Source of the DNA: Massilia timonae CCUG 45783
GTDB lineage: Bacteria; Pseudomonadota; Gammaproteobacteria; Burkholderiales; Burkholderiaceae_D
NCBI RefSeq assembly: GCF_000315425.1
Contig: NZ_JH992922.1
Coordinates: 2,202,731-2,266,730 of the forward strand
Length of the DNA stretch: 64,000 nt
Direction of reading: 5' to 3'
The notes under the pieces are model-generated. The model had not been told where the DNA came from and ran no database searches. It saw nothing but the letters and a program-made list of their open reading frames with translations. Below, piece after piece: positions 17,800-27,090 of the stretch. A program made the position numbers and the translations under genes. The stretch's first letter is position 1. Each line of letters starts with the position of its first letter.

Positions 17800-18936
17800 A
17801 TGCACGCCTATCGCCCGAGAATTTCTCATACCATCGCCCTGGTTCCTCTCTTGCTGGCACTGCCGGCATTGGCCCAGACCGCACCGCACACCCTGGCCGA
17901 ATGCGCCGCCATCGCCGACGGCAGCCAGCGCCTGGCCTGCTTCGACGGCGTTGCCGCCAGCCAGGCGGCCGCCGCTGCCGGCGCCGGTCCGGCCACCGCC
18001 GCCGTCGCCACGCCTGCCACCCCGGCCGCCGTGCCGCCGGTGCCGACCACGGCGCCAGTGGCCGAGGGCGCTTTCGATGCTCCGCGCACCAGCGCGGTGG
18101 ACCGCACCGCCTCGGTCGATCCGGTAGTGCAGGCCGCGTCCCAGTACACCTTGAGCAGCCACTGGGAGCTCGACCCGCGCGACAAGCGTGGCGTGTTCAA
18201 GTTCCGTCCGCACCGCCCGAGCTACCTGATGGCGACCCGCACCCACCGCCCGAACGAAGAGCCGTACCGCGACTTCCTGGCCGCGGATCCGGATGCCGAG
18301 GGCCTGTCGAAGGCCGAGCTGGAGTTCCAGCTCAGCTTCAAGATGAAGATGGTCGAGACGCTGTTCGAACTGCCGGTCGACGTCTGGTTCGGCTATACCC
18401 AGAACAGCTTCTGGCAGGCGGCCAACCATGAGGCGTCCAGCCCGTTCCGCGAAACCAATTACCAGCCCGAGGTCATGTTCGTCACGCCGCTCGACTACGC
18501 GCTGGCGGGCGTCAACGTGCGCTTCCTGAACCTGGGCTTCGTGCACCAGTCGAATGGCCAGTCGTCGACGCTGTCGCGCAGCTGGAACCGGTTCTATGCC
18601 CAGGTCGGCCTGGAGCGCGGCCCGCTGACCATGACGGCCAAGGTCTGGAAGCGCGTCAACGAATCGTTCGACGACGACAACAACCCGGACATCATCGACT
18701 ACATGGGCCGCTTCGAGCTCGAAGGCAATTACCGCTTGAATGGTGGCCACGAGCTGTCGGCCATGGTGCGCCGTAACTTCAGCACCGACAAGGGTGCGGT
18801 CCAGGTCGGATGGGCCTTCCCGCTGGCGGGCCCGGTCAAGGGCTATGTCAATGCCTTCGCCGGTTATGGCCAGAGCATGATCGACTATAACTACTTCCAG
18901 CGTGCGCTCGGCGCCGGCATCATCGTCAAGTACTGA
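17800..18936 (+). CDS. pldA: Outer membrane phospholipase A
   Basis: Encodes a 378-residue OMPLA-type phospholipase. A signal peptide (about residues 1-25, ending ALAQT) is followed by an Ala/Pro-rich linker (about 40-100) and the 12-strand barrel domain (about 115-378). The active-site motif HQSNGQSS places catalytic His249 and Ser251, with the supporting Asn in SRSWNRFYAQ. The protein ends in the alternating aromatic pattern and terminal Tyr typical of outer-membrane barrels. OMPLA hydrolyses phospholipids that reach the outer leaflet, keeping outer-membrane asymmetry, and is active as a Ca-dependent dimer. The long Ala/Pro linker is larger than in E. coli PldA. Confidence 0.93.
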   Translation: MHAYRPRISHTIALVPLLLALPALAQTAPHTLAECAAIADGSQRLACFDGVAASQAAAAAGAGPATAAVATPATPAAVPPVPTTAPVAEGAFDAPRTSAVDRTASVDPVVQAASQYTLSSHWELDPRDKRGVFKFRPHRPSYLMATRTHRPNEEPYRDFLAADPDAEGLSKAELEFQLSFKMKMVETLFELPVDVWFGYTQNSFWQAANHEASSPFRETNYQPEVMFVTPLDYALAGVNVRFLNLGFVHQSNGQSSTLSRSWNRFYAQVGLERGPLTMTAKVWKRVNESFDDDNNPDIIDYMGRFELEGNYRLNGGHELSAMVRRNFSTDKGAVQVGWAFPLAGPVKGYVNAFAGYGQSMIDYNYFQRALGAGIIVKY

Positions 18937-18991
18937 GCCCGAAGTACTGAGCCGTACCGTAGAATGGCGGCCTCGCACCAGGAGGCCTCCC

Positions 18992-19984
18992 ATGAAACTC
19001 GCCACGCTCGACGACGGCACCCGCGACGGCCAGCTGGCCGTGGTGTCGCGTGACCTGAAAACCGCCCACGTCGCCGACGGCATCGCGCCCAGCCTGCGCG
19101 CCGCCCTCGACGACTGGGCCTTCATCGCGCCCCAGCTCGACGTTCTTTATCGTCAACTGAATGAGGGCAAGGCGCGCCGTCCCTTCGACTTCGACCCGGC
19201 CCGCTGCATGGCCCCGCTGCCGCGCGCGAGCGGGCGCGTGTGCGGCGCCGCCTACCTGTATCACCACGAACTGGAACGCCGCGCCGCTGGCGCCGAATTG
19301 CCGGCAGCCTGGCGCGACGAGCCGCAACTGGCGCGGGCGGCCGGCGACGGCTTCCTGGGGCCGCGGCAAGACCTGGTGCTGGCGCGCGAGGAGTGGGGCA
19401 TCGACTTCGGCGCCGAACTGGCGGTCGTGAGCGGCGACCTGGCGCAGGGCGCGACGCCGGACGCGGCGCATGGACAGATCCGCCTGCTGTTGCTGGCCAA
19501 TGACGTCACCTTGCAGAACCTGGTGGCGGATGAGCGCGCCGCCGGCCTGGGCCTGTTGCATGCCAAGCCGGCGACCGCTTTCGCGCCGGTGGCGGTGACG
19601 CCGGACGAGCTGGGCGAGGCCTGGCGCGGCGGCAGGGCCGCGCTGCCGTTGCGGGTGGTGTGGAACGGCAATCCGGTCGGGACCCTGGAGGCGGGGGAGG
19701 ACATGGCCTTCAGCTTCCCGCAACTGCTGGCGGCGCTGGCCGCCGGCCGCAAGGTCACGGCGGGCACCATTCTCGGCGCGGGCGTGGTCGCGAACCGCGC
19801 GACGCGCCGCCACACGCCGGGTTACGCCAGCATCGCCACGCAGCGCTGGCAGGAAACGATCGATGGCGGCGAAGCCGTCACCCAGTACCTGCGGTTCGGC
19901 GACACGGTGCGCATCGAGATGCTCGATGAGAACGGCAAATCGTTGTTCGGGGCGATCGAGCAGACGGTACGGCCGGCGGTGTAG
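18992..19984 (+). CDS. Fumarylacetoacetate hydrolase family protein
   Basis: Encodes a 330-residue cytoplasmic FAH-superfamily enzyme. The conserved core reads EWGIDFGAELAVVSGDL and later NDVTLQNL and AFSFPQLLAAL, with the acidic residues that bind the divalent metal; TILGAGVVANR is the usual GTILGTGT-like segment. The family cleaves carbon-carbon bonds in beta-diketo acids (fumarylacetoacetate) or acts as isomerase/decarboxylase in aromatic degradation. It resembles the bacterial 330-residue FAH group used in tyrosine catabolism, but no homogentisate genes are adjacent, so the exact substrate is open. A perfect AGGAGG at 18980-18985 fixes the ATG at 18992. It is convergent with the next gene. 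Confidence 0.87.
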   Translation: MKLATLDDGTRDGQLAVVSRDLKTAHVADGIAPSLRAALDDWAFIAPQLDVLYRQLNEGKARRPFDFDPARCMAPLPRASGRVCGAAYLYHHELERRAAGAELPAAWRDEPQLARAAGDGFLGPRQDLVLAREEWGIDFGAELAVVSGDLAQGATPDAAHGQIRLLLLANDVTLQNLVADERAAGLGLLHAKPATAFAPVAVTPDELGEAWRGGRAALPLRVVWNGNPVGTLEAGEDMAFSFPQLLAALAAGRKVTAGTILGAGVVANRATRRHTPGYASIATQRWQETIDGGEAVTQYLRFGDTVRIEMLDENGKSLFGAIEQTVRPAV

Positions 19985-20006
19985 CCGGCTGCGGCCCCGG
20001 CCGACC

Positions 20007-21185
20007 CTACCGCCAAAATCCACTATCGTCGCGCTCGCCCCGCATGTCCACTTCGACCGGCCGGCTGACCCGGCGCAGCGCATCGGCACGCAGCAGCCGG
20101 CCGTCCGGCTCGTGCAGCCGGTACCAGAGAAAGGCCACGCCGGACAGGGACAGGCGTTCGCCGCCGAACAGGTTGCCGCGCACCTGGGTCAGGCCTTCCA
20201 GCCGCAGGTCGACGTCCAACACCAGGGCGCCGGCGCTGCGTTCGGCCTGGCCAAGGTAGCGCGCCGCGGTAAACAAGGGGCTTTTGTCACTGGCTTCGCC
20301 TGCCCGTAAGCCCTCGGTGAAGGCGTCGACCGCCTTCAGTTGCGCCCTGGCGGCGGCCTCGACGGCCTGCAGTTCTTTCTTGAGTTCGCCTTTGGCGGCG
20401 TCGGCCAGCACTTCCAGCCGCGCCGCGTGCTGGGCCAGCACCGACCGTTCCGCCGCCACCAGCCTGACCTGGTCGAGCAGGCGCGCATGCCGCGCAATGT
20501 CGAGTTCGCCCATATAGCCGCCGCTCAGTCCGGCCAGGCGGGCGGGGCAGGAACGCGCCAGCGCGCTGGCGAACAGGGCGCGCGCGCCGTCGCCGTAGGC
20601 GCTGCCGGCCAGCGTCGCGTCGCTCTTGAACAGGCTGGCGAGGTCGGCCCCGGCGCGGAGTAATACCGTGGGCGCGGTGAGCCAGATCAACGGTATCGCC
20701 GTGCGGCGGTCAGCCGATTCCGGGGTGTGCGCGTTAATGTAGCGTTGCAGCTCGAGATTGCGCGCGGCCAATTCCTGCGCGGTGCGCGCGAGGGCGCCGT
20801 CGACGGTGCGCGCCGCCACCACGCCCTGGCTGACGATCGGGTCGTACAGGATGACCTGGCGGTCCTGGGGCAGGCCGGCGCAGACTTCAATGGCGAGTTC
20901 CAGCGCCAGGTCGAAGGCGCGCGCCAGCCCGGCGGCGCCGAGTTTGGCGGCGTCGACGTTGCCGCTCAATGCCTTGGCCTGGGCCGGCGGCAGGCGCGCC
21001 AGCAGTTCGGCGCGCTCGGCTTCGGCCAGCGCCTGCCGGGTTTCGGCTTCCAGCAGGCGGGCCTGGGCTTCCAGCAATTCGGGGGAAGGGGCGGCCTGCG
21101 ACCGGGCCAGACCCGGGTGCAGCGCGCTCAGGCATAACACAATATAAAAAATGAAACTAAATGGCTTGCGATTATGTTTCGCCAT
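20007..21185 (-). CDS. Secreted protein of unknown function
   Basis: Encodes a 392-residue protein that I do not recognise. It has a clear signal peptide (about residues 1-31: a Lys/Arg start, hydrophobic FIFYIVLCLSAL, then ARSQA). This is followed by an Ala/Glu/Leu-rich coiled coil (about 34-75), a mixed alpha/beta region with VILYDPIVSQGVV, another helical stretch (about 250-300), and a C-terminal domain with LVLDVDLRLEGLTQVRGN and LSGVAFLWYRL that looks like a beta fold. A periplasmic or surface location is likely. It is divergent from the sugar-phosphate transferase gene; no partner is evident. Confidence 0.75.
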   Translation of the reverse strand: MAKHNRKPFSFIFYIVLCLSALHPGLARSQAAPSPELLEAQARLLEAETRQALAEAERAELLARLPPAQAKALSGNVDAAKLGAAGLARAFDLALELAIEVCAGLPQDRQVILYDPIVSQGVVAARTVDGALARTAQELAARNLELQRYINAHTPESADRRTAIPLIWLTAPTVLLRAGADLASLFKSDATLAGSAYGDGARALFASALARSCPARLAGLSGGYMGELDIARHARLLDQVRLVAAERSVLAQHAARLEVLADAAKGELKKELQAVEAAARAQLKAVDAFTEGLRAGEASDKSPLFTAARYLGQAERSAGALVLDVDLRLEGLTQVRGNLFGGERLSLSGVAFLWYRLHEPDGRLLRADALRRVSRPVEVDMRGERDDSGFWR

Positions 21186-21456
21186 GGTTCACCTTGTTTG
21201 TGAGCGAGAAATAAATCTATCTAAATATCACTGAAGAAAAGTGTAACAATTTGTCGAGAAATATTAGGAGAAGTTTCAGGGCGATTGATTGGCAGATCGC
21301 AACGTCCCTAGAATCGTCGAATTGTTCTTGCACAATCAATAGCTTGCATGACGTAACAGTGCGTTTGTGACATTGGGATAGAATCCGTGGCCGAGCACGT
21401 TTGCCGGAAGATCAACAAGAAATGCGCTAGAATTGACGAGTTAACAAAGTGGTTCT

Positions 21457-22731
21457 ATGAGTATTAATAACCTGCCCATGGCTGGCCTGGAAATCGGCTT
21501 TGCCACATCGCTGATCTGCTCCCTCCTGCTCGTGTTCACCACACGCTGGCACGGGCGCTATTCGCTCGACGCGACGCGCGGTGTACAGAAATTCCACATC
21601 ACCCCGACCCCGCGCATCGGCGGCGCCGCGATCATGATCGGCCTGTGGATGGCGCTGGGCGTGCTGCCGCAGGCGCAGCAGGAACTATTGCTGCCGGTGC
21701 TGATCGCCTCGCTGCCGGCCTTCGTGTTCGGCCTGGCCGAAGACCTGACCCGCACCGTGTCGGTGCGCGCGCGCCTGCTGGCGACCATGGCCAGCGGCGC
21801 GGTCTGCTGGTTCCTGACCGGCGTCACCCTCCAATACACCGGCCTGGCGCCGCTCGACGGCTTGCTGGGCTGGCTGCCGTTCTCGGTGCTGTTCACCGCC
21901 TTCGCGGTGGGCGGCGTGGCCAATGCGGTCAACATCATCGACGGTTTCAACGGCCTGGCCAGCGGCACGGTCGTGATCGGCCTGGCCACCCTGGGCCTGA
22001 TCGCCCTGGGCGCCGGCGACGTCCACCTGGCCCAGCTGTGCTTCGTGATCTGCGCCGTGACGGCCGGTTTCTTCGTCGTCAATTTCCCGTTTGGCAAACT
22101 GTTCCTCGGCGACGGCGGCGCCTACCTGCTGGGCTTCCTGCTGGCCTGGCTGTCGGTGATGCTGGTCTACCGCAATCCCTCGGTCTCGGCCTGGGCCCCG
22201 CTGCTGGCCTGCGCCTATCCGGTCTTCGAAACCCTGTTCACCATCTGCCGCCGCCTGTGGTGCCGCCGCCATCCGGGCCATCCGGACAGCTGGCACCTGC
22301 ACAGCCTGGTCAAGACGGCGATCACCGCGCGCTACCTGCGCATGCTGCCGGCGCCGCTGCGCAATGCCTGCGTGTCGCCGGTGTCGTGGAGCATCGCCCT
22401 GGTGCCGGCCGCGCTGGCAGTCAACCATGCGAATACCCCTGCCGTGCTGATGCAGGGCGTGGTCGCCAGTTTCGCGCTGTACCTGGTCGTGTACGGCCTG
22501 GTGGTCGCCGCCTGGCGCGCCCGCCGCCGCCAGCCGGCGCACGTGGCCGCCGCCCCGCTGGCGCCGGCCACCACGTCCACCGTCAAGGTGGTCAAGCCCG
22601 TGGTCGCCCCGATCGCGCCGGTGATCGTGTCCGCCCGCATCGCCAAGCCGACCGCGGCCAACCAGCCGGCCCCGCTGTCCGACCTCGGCCGCGAGCAGCC
22701 GGCCCCGGCCTTCGTCCGCCGCCGCATGTAA
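21457..22731 (+). CDS. MraY/WecA-family undecaprenyl-phosphate sugar-1-phosphate transferase
   Basis: Encodes a 424-residue polytopic inner-membrane enzyme of glycosyltransferase family 4 that moves a sugar-1-phosphate from UDP-sugar to undecaprenyl phosphate, starting a surface polysaccharide. Motifs include PRIGGAAIMIG, the acidic GLAEDLTRTVSVR, the catalytic NIIDGFNGLASG and the cytoplasmic His-rich RRHPGHPDSWHLHSL loop. About ten membrane segments are visible, then a Pro/Ala/Val-rich cytoplasmic tail (about 350-424). Closest in type to WecA/WbpL/TuaO-like enzymes; the sugar (GlcNAc, FucNAc or QuiNAc) cannot be assigned. Three TAGAAT hexamers (21309, 21379, 21428) in the AT-rich upstream stretch could be -10 boxes. 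A GC hairpin follows the stop. Confidence 0.87.
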   Translation: MSINNLPMAGLEIGFATSLICSLLLVFTTRWHGRYSLDATRGVQKFHITPTPRIGGAAIMIGLWMALGVLPQAQQELLLPVLIASLPAFVFGLAEDLTRTVSVRARLLATMASGAVCWFLTGVTLQYTGLAPLDGLLGWLPFSVLFTAFAVGGVANAVNIIDGFNGLASGTVVIGLATLGLIALGAGDVHLAQLCFVICAVTAGFFVVNFPFGKLFLGDGGAYLLGFLLAWLSVMLVYRNPSVSAWAPLLACAYPVFETLFTICRRLWCRRHPGHPDSWHLHSLVKTAITARYLRMLPAPLRNACVSPVSWSIALVPAALAVNHANTPAVLMQGVVASFALYLVVYGLVVAAWRARRRQPAHVAAAPLAPATTSTVKVVKPVVAPIAPVIVSARIAKPTAANQPAPLSDLGREQPAPAFVRRRM

Positions 22732-22741
22732 TGCCAGGCAT

Positions 22742-22765
22742 CCGGCCGCGAACAGCGGCCGGTTT
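22742..22765 (+). terminator. Hairpin after the sugar-phosphate transferase gene
   Basis: CCGGCCGC-GAACA-GCGGCCGG is a perfect 8-bp GC stem with a 5-base loop followed by TTT, 11 bases after the stop. The T-run is short, so it is a moderate terminator candidate that would isolate the gene from flhB. Confidence 0.55.
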
Positions 22766-22860
22766 CCCATCCTGTTTTATATCTAGCCGCACGGCAATTC
22801 CGGCGATAATTTCATTTGCGCGGTACAAAGGCGCATGTGACATAGTTTGGCGGAGTAGGC

Positions 22861-24036
22861 ATGTCGGAAGATAGCGACGCAGAAAAGACAGAAGACGCAT
22901 CGCCCCGGAAGATCGAGAAGGCGCGCGAGGAAGGCGACGTTCCCAGATCGCGGGAGCTGGCCACCTTTACCGTCCTGATGACTGCCGGGGCTTGCCTGTG
23001 GGCCTTTGGCGGCATGCTCGTCGGCAAATTGAGCCTGGCGCTCAAGTCCGGCCTGTCGCTCGACCGCGAACAGGTCTTTAATCCCGCCATCCTGATCGAG
23101 CGCATCCTCAATGACCTGGTCGCCGTGCTGCTGGCGTGCCTGCCGATCGCCGGCGCCATCATGGCCATCGCCCTGGTCTCGCCGCTCCTGATCGGCGGCT
23201 GGCTGTTCTCGTCCAAGGCTTTCATGCCCAACTTCATGAAGCTGAACCCGATCAAGGGTATTGGCAATATGTTCTCGAAAAACGCCCTGGTCGAGCTGCT
23301 CAAGGCGGTCGCCAAGACCATCGTCGTGGGCGTGGTGGCGTATATCGTCGTCAGCGGCCAGAAGGAGGCGATGCTGGGCCTGGCGGTCGAGCCCCTCAAT
23401 GAAAGCAGCGCCCACGTGGGCGCCATGATCGGCAAATCCTTCCTGTTCATCGTCGGCGCGCTGGGCTTCATCGCCCTGATCGACGGTCCTTACCAGTTAT
23501 GGCACTGGAAAGACAAACTGAAAATGACGCGCCAGGAAATGATCCAGGAATCCAAGGAGTCGGACGGCAATCCTCAGATTAAGGGGAAGATTCGCCAGTT
23601 GCAGCGCGAAATGGCCCGCGGACGGATGATGCAAAATGTACCTACTGCAGATGTGATCGTCACTAACCCGACCCACTATGCGGTGGCGCTGAAGTATACG
23701 GACGGCAAGGGCGCGCCGCGGGTCGTGGCCAAGGGCATCGACGACGTGGCCGCCAAGATCCGCGAGCTGGGCCAGGAACACAAGGTCACGCTGATGGAAG
23801 CCCCGGCCCTGGCCCGCGCCCTGTACAAGCATACCGATATCGACGAAGAGATCCCGGAAAAGCTGTACTCGGCGGTGGCGGAAGTGCTGGCCTATGTCTA
23901 CCAGCTGCGCGCCTACAAGAAGGGAGAAGGGGACTACCCGGATCGCCCGACGAAGTTGAAAGTGCCCGACGAGATGGACCCGCTGAACCCGGCGTCGCAA
24001 CAGCCAGCGCCACCCAAGCCAGGGGGGCCGAATTGA
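22861..24036 (+). CDS. flhB: Flagellar biosynthesis protein FlhB
   Basis: Encodes the 391-residue flagellar export-gate component that switches substrate specificity from rod/hook to filament proteins. It has four membrane segments (about residues 30-215) and a cytoplasmic domain with the autocleavage motif NPTH at Asn269-Pro270, the same position as in Salmonella. The charged start (EDSDAEKTEDASPRKIEKAREEG pattern) is typical. A Pro-rich tail ends the protein. It is the first gene of the flhB-flhA block, 21 bases before flhA, so the two are co-transcribed. A chaperone-like role is not implied. Confidence 0.96.
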   Translation: MSEDSDAEKTEDASPRKIEKAREEGDVPRSRELATFTVLMTAGACLWAFGGMLVGKLSLALKSGLSLDREQVFNPAILIERILNDLVAVLLACLPIAGAIMAIALVSPLLIGGWLFSSKAFMPNFMKLNPIKGIGNMFSKNALVELLKAVAKTIVVGVVAYIVVSGQKEAMLGLAVEPLNESSAHVGAMIGKSFLFIVGALGFIALIDGPYQLWHWKDKLKMTRQEMIQESKESDGNPQIKGKIRQLQREMARGRMMQNVPTADVIVTNPTHYAVALKYTDGKGAPRVVAKGIDDVAAKIRELGQEHKVTLMEAPALARALYKHTDIDEEIPEKLYSAVAEVLAYVYQLRAYKKGEGDYPDRPTKLKVPDEMDPLNPASQQPAPPKPGGPN

Positions 24037-24057
24037 ACTGAACACGGAGTGAACTGA

Positions 24058-26175
24058 ATGACCAACAGCATGAAACTGCCAGCCTGGATGAGCGGCCTCG
24101 GTGCACGAGGCGGCAAGGCGGCAGCCGCGCCGATCCTGATCATCATGCTGCTGGCAATGATGATCCTGCCGTTGCCGGCCTTCGTGCTCGACGTGTTCTT
24201 CAGCTTCAATATCGCGCTGTCGATCATCGTGCTGCTGACCGCACTGTATACGGTCAAGCCGCTTGACTTCCTGGCCTTCCCGGCCATCCTGCTGGTCTCG
24301 ACCATGTTGCGCCTGGCGCTCAATGTGGCTTCTACTCGAATTGTCCTGACCGAAGGCCACACCGGCTCGGCGGCGGCCGGCAAGGTGGTCGAGGCCTTCG
24401 GCCATTTCCTGATTGGCGGTAACTACACCGTCGGTATCGTCGTCTTCATCATTCTGACCATCATCAACTTCTCGGTCGTGACCAAGGGCGCCGGCCGTAT
24501 CGCCGAAGTCGGCGCACGCTTCGCCCTGGACGCGATGCCTGGCAAGCAGATGGCGATCGACGCCGACCTGAACGCCGGCCTGATCGGCGAAGCCGAAGCC
24601 CGCAAGCGCCGCCAGGAAGTCGCGCAGGAAGCCGAGTTCTACGGCGCCATGGACGGCGCCTCGAAATACGTGAAGGGTGACGCCGTCGCCGGCATCATGA
24701 TTACCGTGATCAATGTGGTTGCCGGCCTGATCGTCGGCGTGGTGATGCACGACCTGGCGGTCGGTGAAGCGACCAAGATCTACACCCTGCTGGCTATCGG
24801 TGACGGCCTGGTGGCGCAGATTCCATCGCTGATCATCTCGATCGCGGCCGGTATGGTCGTGTCGCGCGTCGCCAACGACGAAGACGTGAGCTCGCAGCTG
24901 ACCAACCAGCTGATGGCGCGTCCGGAATCGATGTACATCACCGCCGCCATCATCGGCGGCCTGGGGATGATCCCGGGCATGCCGAACCTGGTGTTCCTGC
25001 TGCTGGCGGGCTCGCTGGCCGGCGCCGGCTACCTGATCTCGAAGCGCCGCAAGGAAGCGCCGGCCAAGGAAGAAGCGGCCGCCGCGGCCGCCGCCGAGGC
25101 CACCGCCGCCAAGCAGGCCCCGGCCGAGAGCGAAGAAGCGACCTGGCAGGACGTCATGCCGGTCGACACCCTGGGCCTCGAAGTCGGCTATCGCCTGATC
25201 CCGCTGGTCGACAAGAACCAGGGCGGCGAGCTGCTCAAGCGTATCAAGGGCATCCGCAAGAAGTTCGCGCAAGAAGTGGGCTTCCTGGCGCCGCCGGTGC
25301 ACATCCGCGACAACCTGGAACTCAAGCCATCGGCCTACCGCATCACCCTGAAGGGCGTGGAAGTGGGCAGCGGCGAAGCGCTGAACGGCCAGTTCCTGGC
25401 GATCAACCCGGGCATGGCCAGCGGCACCTTGCCTGGCCTGGTGACCACCGATCCGGCCTTCGGCCTGCCGGCCACCTGGATCGAAGCCGGCCTGCGCGAC
25501 GAAGCGCAGAGCATGGGCTACACCGTGGTCGACGCCGGCACCGTGGTGGCGACCCACCTGAACCACCTGATCACGATGCACGCCTCGGAACTGCTGGGCC
25601 GTATGGAAGTGCAGGCGCTGCTGGACCACCTGGGCAAGGAAACGCCGAAGCTGGTCGAAGACCTGGTGCCGAAGGTCGTGTCGCTGTCGACCCTGCAGAA
25701 AGTGCTGCAGAACCTGCTGGTCGAAGGCGTGCACATCCGCGACATGCGCTCGATCATCGAGGCGCTGTCGGAGCACGCGAACATGACGCAGGACCCGTCG
25801 GAACTGACCGCCGTGGTGCGTGTGGCCCTGGGCCGCGCCATCGTCCAGCAGCTGTTCCCGGGCGAGAACGAGTTGTCGGTGATGACCCTGGACAACCGCC
25901 TCGAGCGTCTGCTGATGCAGGCGATGGGCGCCGGCGGCGACGGCACCGGCATCGAGCCGGGCCTGGCCGACACCATCGCCCAGCAGGCGGCCCATTCGGC
26001 CAACCAGCAGGAGCAGATGGGCCACACCCCGGTGCTGCTGGTGCCGGCCCCGCTGCGCGTGCTGCTGTCGCGCTTCCTGCGCCGCGCCGTGCCGCAGCTG
26101 AAGGTGCTGTCGCATGCAGAAGTGCCGGAGACCAAGACGATTCGGGTGACCAGCCTGGTGGGTGTGCCGATGTAA
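24058..26175 (+). CDS. flhA: Flagellar biosynthesis protein FlhA
   Basis: Encodes the 705-residue FlhA export-gate subunit, which forms a nonameric ring beneath the flagellar basal body and uses the proton gradient for export. The first 330 residues contain the eight membrane segments, including the FHIPEP-family region (GNYTVGIVVFIILTIINF and the loop KGAGRIAEVGARF). After an Ala/Glu-rich linker (about 330-360) comes the cytoplasmic docking domain for chaperone-substrate complexes. It overlaps no gene, but only 82 bases separate its stop from the end of an opposite-strand cassette that splits flhA from flhF, which usually follow each other. Confidence 0.96.
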   Translation: MTNSMKLPAWMSGLGARGGKAAAAPILIIMLLAMMILPLPAFVLDVFFSFNIALSIIVLLTALYTVKPLDFLAFPAILLVSTMLRLALNVASTRIVLTEGHTGSAAAGKVVEAFGHFLIGGNYTVGIVVFIILTIINFSVVTKGAGRIAEVGARFALDAMPGKQMAIDADLNAGLIGEAEARKRRQEVAQEAEFYGAMDGASKYVKGDAVAGIMITVINVVAGLIVGVVMHDLAVGEATKIYTLLAIGDGLVAQIPSLIISIAAGMVVSRVANDEDVSSQLTNQLMARPESMYITAAIIGGLGMIPGMPNLVFLLLAGSLAGAGYLISKRRKEAPAKEEAAAAAAAEATAAKQAPAESEEATWQDVMPVDTLGLEVGYRLIPLVDKNQGGELLKRIKGIRKKFAQEVGFLAPPVHIRDNLELKPSAYRITLKGVEVGSGEALNGQFLAINPGMASGTLPGLVTTDPAFGLPATWIEAGLRDEAQSMGYTVVDAGTVVATHLNHLITMHASELLGRMEVQALLDHLGKETPKLVEDLVPKVVSLSTLQKVLQNLLVEGVHIRDMRSIIEALSEHANMTQDPSELTAVVRVALGRAIVQQLFPGENELSVMTLDNRLERLLMQAMGAGGDGTGIEPGLADTIAQQAAHSANQQEQMGHTPVLLVPAPLRVLLSRFLRRAVPQLKVLSHAEVPETKTIRVTSLVGVPM

Positions 26176-26180
26176 GCGGG

Positions 26181-26206
26181 CAGGGCGGCGTGCGAATGCT
26201 GCCCTG
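26181..26206. terminator. Possible bidirectional hairpin between flhA and the cassette
   Basis: CAGGGCGGC and GCTGCCCTG can form a 9-bp stem with one mismatch around an 8-base loop, shortly after the flhA stop and between converging genes. It lacks a T-run, so termination is only suggested. Confidence 0.35.
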
Positions 26207-26257
26207 GTCAGTCACCTTCATGTAATGCGACCGTCAATGCCGCGCTGGGAGCGTCGA

Positions 26258-26536
26258 CTATCGATCGACTGTGCGGTTGCGGATACGTTGCCAAATAAGG
26301 ATGCCCGAATATGTGAGTCCCAGGACGAGAGGAAACGCGACGGCGAGTCCGAGCAGTACCTCGAGATCCCGAATTTCTTCCGCATTGTTTGCGCCATACA
26401 GATCAACAAGCCATATCGCGAATGGCTGGGGGATCGTCGGGAGCCGGCTTGAATTGACGATCCATAGATGTGTAAGGGCGAAGCTGGCAAAAACGACCCA
26501 TAGCGCGAGAATGAGTCGTTGGTTTGTCTTTTTCAT
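26258..26536 (-). CDS. Small two-segment membrane protein, probable immunity protein of the Tlde1-like toxin
   Basis: Encodes a 92-residue protein with two hydrophobic segments (about residues 8-27 and 62-82) around a roughly 35-residue loop that would face the periplasm (KKTNQR start inside). Its ATG overlaps the toxin stop in an ATGA arrangement, so the two are translationally coupled. Small membrane-anchored proteins made immediately after a Tlde1-type peptidoglycan toxin usually protect the producer in the periplasm, which is the inferred role. I recognise no named family. Base composition is AT-richer than the flanking flagellar genes, indicating transfer together with the toxin gene. 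Confidence 0.7.
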   Translation of the reverse strand: MKKTNQRLILALWVVFASFALTHLWIVNSSRLPTIPQPFAIWLVDLYGANNAEEIRDLEVLLGLAVAFPLVLGLTYSGILIWQRIRNRTVDR

Positions 26537-26991
26537 CGGACGGTCACTCTTCCATAGACTTTTAGTGTGCTGCCAGGAATACTCTTCTGGCCCACGGCTT
26601 TCAAGATGGCGCGCAATGAGTTGAAGTCGGCTTGGGTTGCGACGGTTATACAGCCCTTGCTGACGCCTATGCCTGCCTTCGGATGCAGCCGGAAATTTCC
26701 TCGCTTGACGCTGTCACAGAAGACTTCATCGTCAATTTTCGTGTCTATGGCATACAGAGCGAACCAGTCAGATTTGTCACTGTAGAGATCGCGTAGTGGT
26801 CCCAGAAGTCCTCCGGATTGCCGATCTAAAATGTAGTAGGCCCCTGGTGGAATAGGGCCAAGGTTCGGGTTGCAAGCAAATGCACGTCGGTTTATCTGAT
26901 CGCCCTTCCCTGAGAAGGCAGGAAATTGCATTGAGCCCATCTTAAACAGGCTCATAGGTTTGTCGTTCAGTTCAAACGTACACTCGATCAT
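26533..26991 (-). CDS. DUF2778 / Tlde1-like L,D-transpeptidase-fold toxin
   Basis: Encodes a 152-residue protein with the hallmarks of DUF2778 (Tlde1, a type VI secretion effector that attacks peptidoglycan tetrapeptides): NPNLGPIPPGAYYI, the pair RLHPKAG with His103, and the catalytic SKGCITV with Cys114. Cys and His have the HxxxxxGxSxGC-like spacing of L,D-transpeptidases. The ATG at 26991 is chosen because GGAG lies upstream and the conserved region (FELNDKPMSLF) begins right there; the frame extends to 27069 without support. There is no signal peptide, as expected for an effector injected by a secretion system. The neighbours are its likely immunity protein and a third small protein. Confidence 0.8.
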   Translation of the reverse strand: MIECTFELNDKPMSLFKMGSMQFPAFSGKGDQINRRAFACNPNLGPIPPGAYYILDRQSGGLLGPLRDLYSDKSDWFALYAIDTKIDDEVFCDSVKRGNFRLHPKAGIGVSKGCITVATQADFNSLRAILKAVGQKSIPGSTLKVYGRVTVR

Positions 26992-27090
26992 CGGCCATCT
27001 CCATGAACGCTGTGCTCTCAAGCTTTCGATCATAGGTAAATGGCGTATGCCGTCGATGAGCGTGCGCAAAACTGGCCTGTTTGGCGGCAG

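Noticed and set aside
23497-26115. 872-codon minus-strand frame opposite flhB-flhA
   Set aside because: His/Gln/Arg-rich shadow of the flagellar genes.
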